A stretch of 64,000 bases of DNA, from positions 2,750,501 to 2,814,500 of the forward strand of contig NZ_AP023081.1 in the NCBI RefSeq assembly GCF_026072635.1, read 5' to 3'. Source of the stretch: Pseudomonas solani (GTDB lineage: Bacteria; Pseudomonadota; Gammaproteobacteria; Pseudomonadales; Pseudomonadaceae). Under the pieces are notes generated by a model. It searched no databases. It saw only the letters and a list, made by a program, of their open reading frames with translations, and had not been told where the DNA came from. A program made the translations under genes and the position numbers. Below are positions 61,797 through 64,000 of this stretch, piece after piece (position 1 is the first letter of the stretch; each line of letters starts with the position of its first letter).

Positions 61797-63890
61797 ATGT
61801 CGACCCCTGCCAAACTGCCTGCCCTTTCACCCCTGGCCCTGAGCCTGGCCTCTGTGCTGCTGTCGCCGCTGGCCATGGCCGCCACCGAGCTGCCCGCCAT
61901 CGAAGTCGACGGCAAGCGCAGCCAGGACTCGAGGGTGAAAGAGGTCTCCACCGCCACGCGCACCGCCACTCCGGTGCGCTACGTGCCCCAGGCGATCGAC
62001 ACGGTGCGCACCGAAGACGCCTTGAACTACGGCACCCGCACCCTCGCCCAGGCCCTGGCCGGCCTGCCCAACGTCAGCGACGCCAGCGACACCCGCTTCG
62101 ACGGCTTGCGCATCCGCGGCTTCGACGCCAGCAACGACTTCTACCTGGACGGCATCCGCGACGACAGCCAGTACACCCGCGACCTGCACAACATCGAGCG
62201 CATCGAGGTGCTCAAGGGTCCGGCGGCGGTGCTCTACGGCCGTGGCAGCCAGGGTGGCCTGGTCAACCGCATCAGCAAGCAGCCCCAGGCCGGGCTGGCC
62301 TCGACCCTGGAGGCGCAACTGGGCAGCCAGGACTTCCGCAGCCTCTACGCCGACCTCAGCGCCGACGCCAACGAGAACATCGCCCTGCGCCTGAACATGG
62401 GCGAGCAGGATGCCAACAGCTTCCGCAAGGGCATCGACTCCAGCCGCCAGCTGTTCGCGCCGTCCATGAGCTGGCAGCTCAGCCCTGACCTCAACTGGCT
62501 GGTGCAATACGAGTACAGCCGCCACCGCCGCACCCCGGATCGCGGCATCCCCGGCCTCAACGGCCACCCGGCGGACGTCAGCCGCGACACCGTCTACAGC
62601 GACCTGCAGCGCGACTACATCGACGACAAGGCGCAGTCCCTGCGCTCGCGCCTGACCTACGACATCAACGCCGACTGGCAACTGCGCCAGACCCTCGGCG
62701 TGTTCAAGCTCGACAGCGATTTCGACAACACCTACGTCACCAGCGTCAACGCCGCCGCCCGCACCGTGGGCCGTGCCCGCTGGCAGCAGGACCTGACCAC
62801 CCGCAACATCTTCAACAACGTCGAGCTGGAAGGCGTGTTCCACACCGCCGGCCTGGAGCACCGTCTGCTCACCGGCCTGGAGCTGGGCAACCAGCACCGC
62901 GACCCGAAGCTCTACACCAACGCCACCGGCGCCGCGAACGCCGCGCCCTCGCTGGACATCTTCAACCCCGACACCACTCGCCAGCAGACCGGGCGCATGG
63001 TCGCCAGCAGCGATGCCCAGCACCGCATCGACAGCCGCGCCCTGTACATCCAGGACCAGGTGACCCTGAACGAGCAGTGGCAGGTGCTGTTCGGCCTGCG
63101 CTACGACCACTTCGACGTGGACAGCCAGAACCGCCTCACCCGCCGCAGCGAGCAGCAGGTGGACGACAGCTTCAGCCCCCGCGTGGGCGTGGTCTGGACG
63201 CCGCTGCGCGACCATTCCTTCTACGCCTCCTACAGCAAGACCTACTCGCCGGTGGGCGGCGGCCTGATCGGCGTCACCGCCGGCGCGACCACCAACACCA
63301 ACGACACCGGCCCGGAACACACCCGCCAGTACGAAGTGGGTGTGAAGAGCGACTGGCTGGAGGACAACCTCAGCACCACCCTGGCCGTCTACGAGATCGA
63401 GCTGTACAACCGCCGCACCTCCGACCCGCTGAACCCGGGAAACTTCCTGCTCTCCGGCCTGCAGCGCTCGCGCGGCATCGAGCTGACCGCCAGCGGCCGC
63501 CTCCACGGCAACTGGTACCTGCGCGGCGGCATCGGCCTGCAGGACGCGGAGATCGTCAAGGACAACAACGGCCTGGAAGGCAAGCGCATCGGCGACGTGG
63601 CCGAGCGCAACGGCAGCCTGTTCCTCAGCTGGAAACCGGAACAGGGCCTGTACGGTGAAACCGGCCTGACCCTGGTGGGCGACCGCTACGCCGACAACGC
63701 CAACACCGTGGCGCTGCCGGGCTACGGCCGCTGGGACGCCATGCTCGGCTACCGCCTGGAGCAGTGGGACCTGAAGGCCGCACTGACCAACATCGCCGAC
63801 AAGACCTACTACGCCACCGCTACCAGCGCCGTGCAGATCATGCCCGGCGACCCGCGCACCCTGATGACCAGCGCGAGCTACAGGTTCTGA
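61797..63890 (+). CDS. TonB-dependent siderophore receptor
   Basis: 697-residue outer-membrane receptor. The signal peptide ends at ASVLLSPLAMA-ATELPAIEVDG, where ELPAIEVDG is a plausible TonB box region. The plug domain (about 45-155) includes GTRTLAQALAGLPNVSDASD, RGFDASNDFYLDGIRDDSQY and LKGPAAVLYGRGSQGGLVN, characteristic of catechol/hydroxamate receptors of the Fiu/FhuA type. It ends with TSASYRF, the terminal Phe barrel signal. It has no extra N-terminal signalling domain, so it is not FiuA-like surface signalling. An in-frame ATG at 61782 would add five residues. Confidence 0.92.
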   Translation: MSTPAKLPALSPLALSLASVLLSPLAMAATELPAIEVDGKRSQDSRVKEVSTATRTATPVRYVPQAIDTVRTEDALNYGTRTLAQALAGLPNVSDASDTRFDGLRIRGFDASNDFYLDGIRDDSQYTRDLHNIERIEVLKGPAAVLYGRGSQGGLVNRISKQPQAGLASTLEAQLGSQDFRSLYADLSADANENIALRLNMGEQDANSFRKGIDSSRQLFAPSMSWQLSPDLNWLVQYEYSRHRRTPDRGIPGLNGHPADVSRDTVYSDLQRDYIDDKAQSLRSRLTYDINADWQLRQTLGVFKLDSDFDNTYVTSVNAAARTVGRARWQQDLTTRNIFNNVELEGVFHTAGLEHRLLTGLELGNQHRDPKLYTNATGAANAAPSLDIFNPDTTRQQTGRMVASSDAQHRIDSRALYIQDQVTLNEQWQVLFGLRYDHFDVDSQNRLTRRSEQQVDDSFSPRVGVVWTPLRDHSFYASYSKTYSPVGGGLIGVTAGATTNTNDTGPEHTRQYEVGVKSDWLEDNLSTTLAVYEIELYNRRTSDPLNPGNFLLSGLQRSRGIELTASGRLHGNWYLRGGIGLQDAEIVKDNNGLEGKRIGDVAERNGSLFLSWKPEQGLYGETGLTLVGDRYADNANTVALPGYGRWDAMLGYRLEQWDLKAALTNIADKTYYATATSAVQIMPGDPRTLMTSASYRF

Positions 63891-63932
63891 TCACAGGATC
63901 GAGGCCTTGCCCGGCCCGTCGGGTGGGTAGCC

Positions 63933-63966
63933 CGTAGGATGGGTAGAGCGAAGCGAAACCCATCAG
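63933..63966. repeat. GTAGGATGGG repeat half-element at window end
   Basis: CGTAGGATGGGTAGAGCGAA and GCGAAACCCATCAG in the 110 bp after the receptor gene; a half copy of the dispersed family. Confidence 0.65.
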
Positions 63967-64000
63967 CTCCCAGCACGGAGACGCCTTGGGTGCCGGGCCT

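Overview
The window is high-GC gammaproteobacterial DNA that I read as a Pseudomonas chromosome segment. The choline/carnitine/glycine-betaine genes have the Pseudomonas arrangement and protein lengths. The species is not P. aeruginosa as far as gene order shows; a P. resinovorans/P. otitidis-like lineage is an inference only. No rRNA, tRNA, prophage or CRISPR array was seen.

Region 1 (1-9078): the first codons of the choline repressor gene betI lie at the left edge (minus strand) behind a perfect ATTGATCGATCAAT palindrome. Next comes a quaternary-amine ABC transporter operon (ATPase, permease, two binding proteins), a further binding protein, L-serine dehydratase sdaB, and the glycine-betaine activator gbdR. 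Region 2 (9323-17508, minus): the dimethylglycine operon runs from dipeptidase through a DUF5943-like protein, dgcA, dgcB, an electron-transfer-flavoprotein pair and an 81-residue protein. Region 3 (17726-22488): carnitine catabolism, with the regulator cdhR divergent from caiX, cdhC, cdhA and cdhB.

Region 4 (22493-33635) interrupts the catabolic cluster. It holds a Roc/Sad-type signalling module (NarL-family regulator, RocS1-like hybrid kinase, RocR-like REC-EAL phosphodiesterase, RocA1-like regulator) followed by a chaperone, a frameshifted usher and a small pilin-like gene. TTTCCTAC/GTAGGAAA motifs recur in its promoter regions, including a helically phased TTTTCC set before the chaperone. 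I consider this the most interesting part of the window. A NUDIX hydrolase follows.

Region 5 (34736-49864): gbcA (with an adjacent 24-codon ORF) divergent from gbcB, a threonine aldolase, two small genes, then glyA, soxB, soxD, soxA (one-base frameshift), soxG, purU and fdhA. Together regions 1-5 encode choline and carnitine uptake, carnitine to betaine, betaine to dimethylglycine to sarcosine to glycine to serine to pyruvate, plus disposal of the released formaldehyde and one-carbon units. The gbcB-glyA interval carries an array of TTRTCCACA-centred repeats spaced about 124-162 bp apart.

Region 6 (50104-63890): betT with its own BetI-like operator, a PlsC-type acyltransferase, an HD-GYP protein, a periplasmic retropepsin-like protease, creB and creC, a lipoprotein, a CBS-domain protein, a 545-bp element with 34-bp terminal inverted repeats, creD, two small genes, and a TonB-dependent siderophore receptor preceded by a candidate Fur box.
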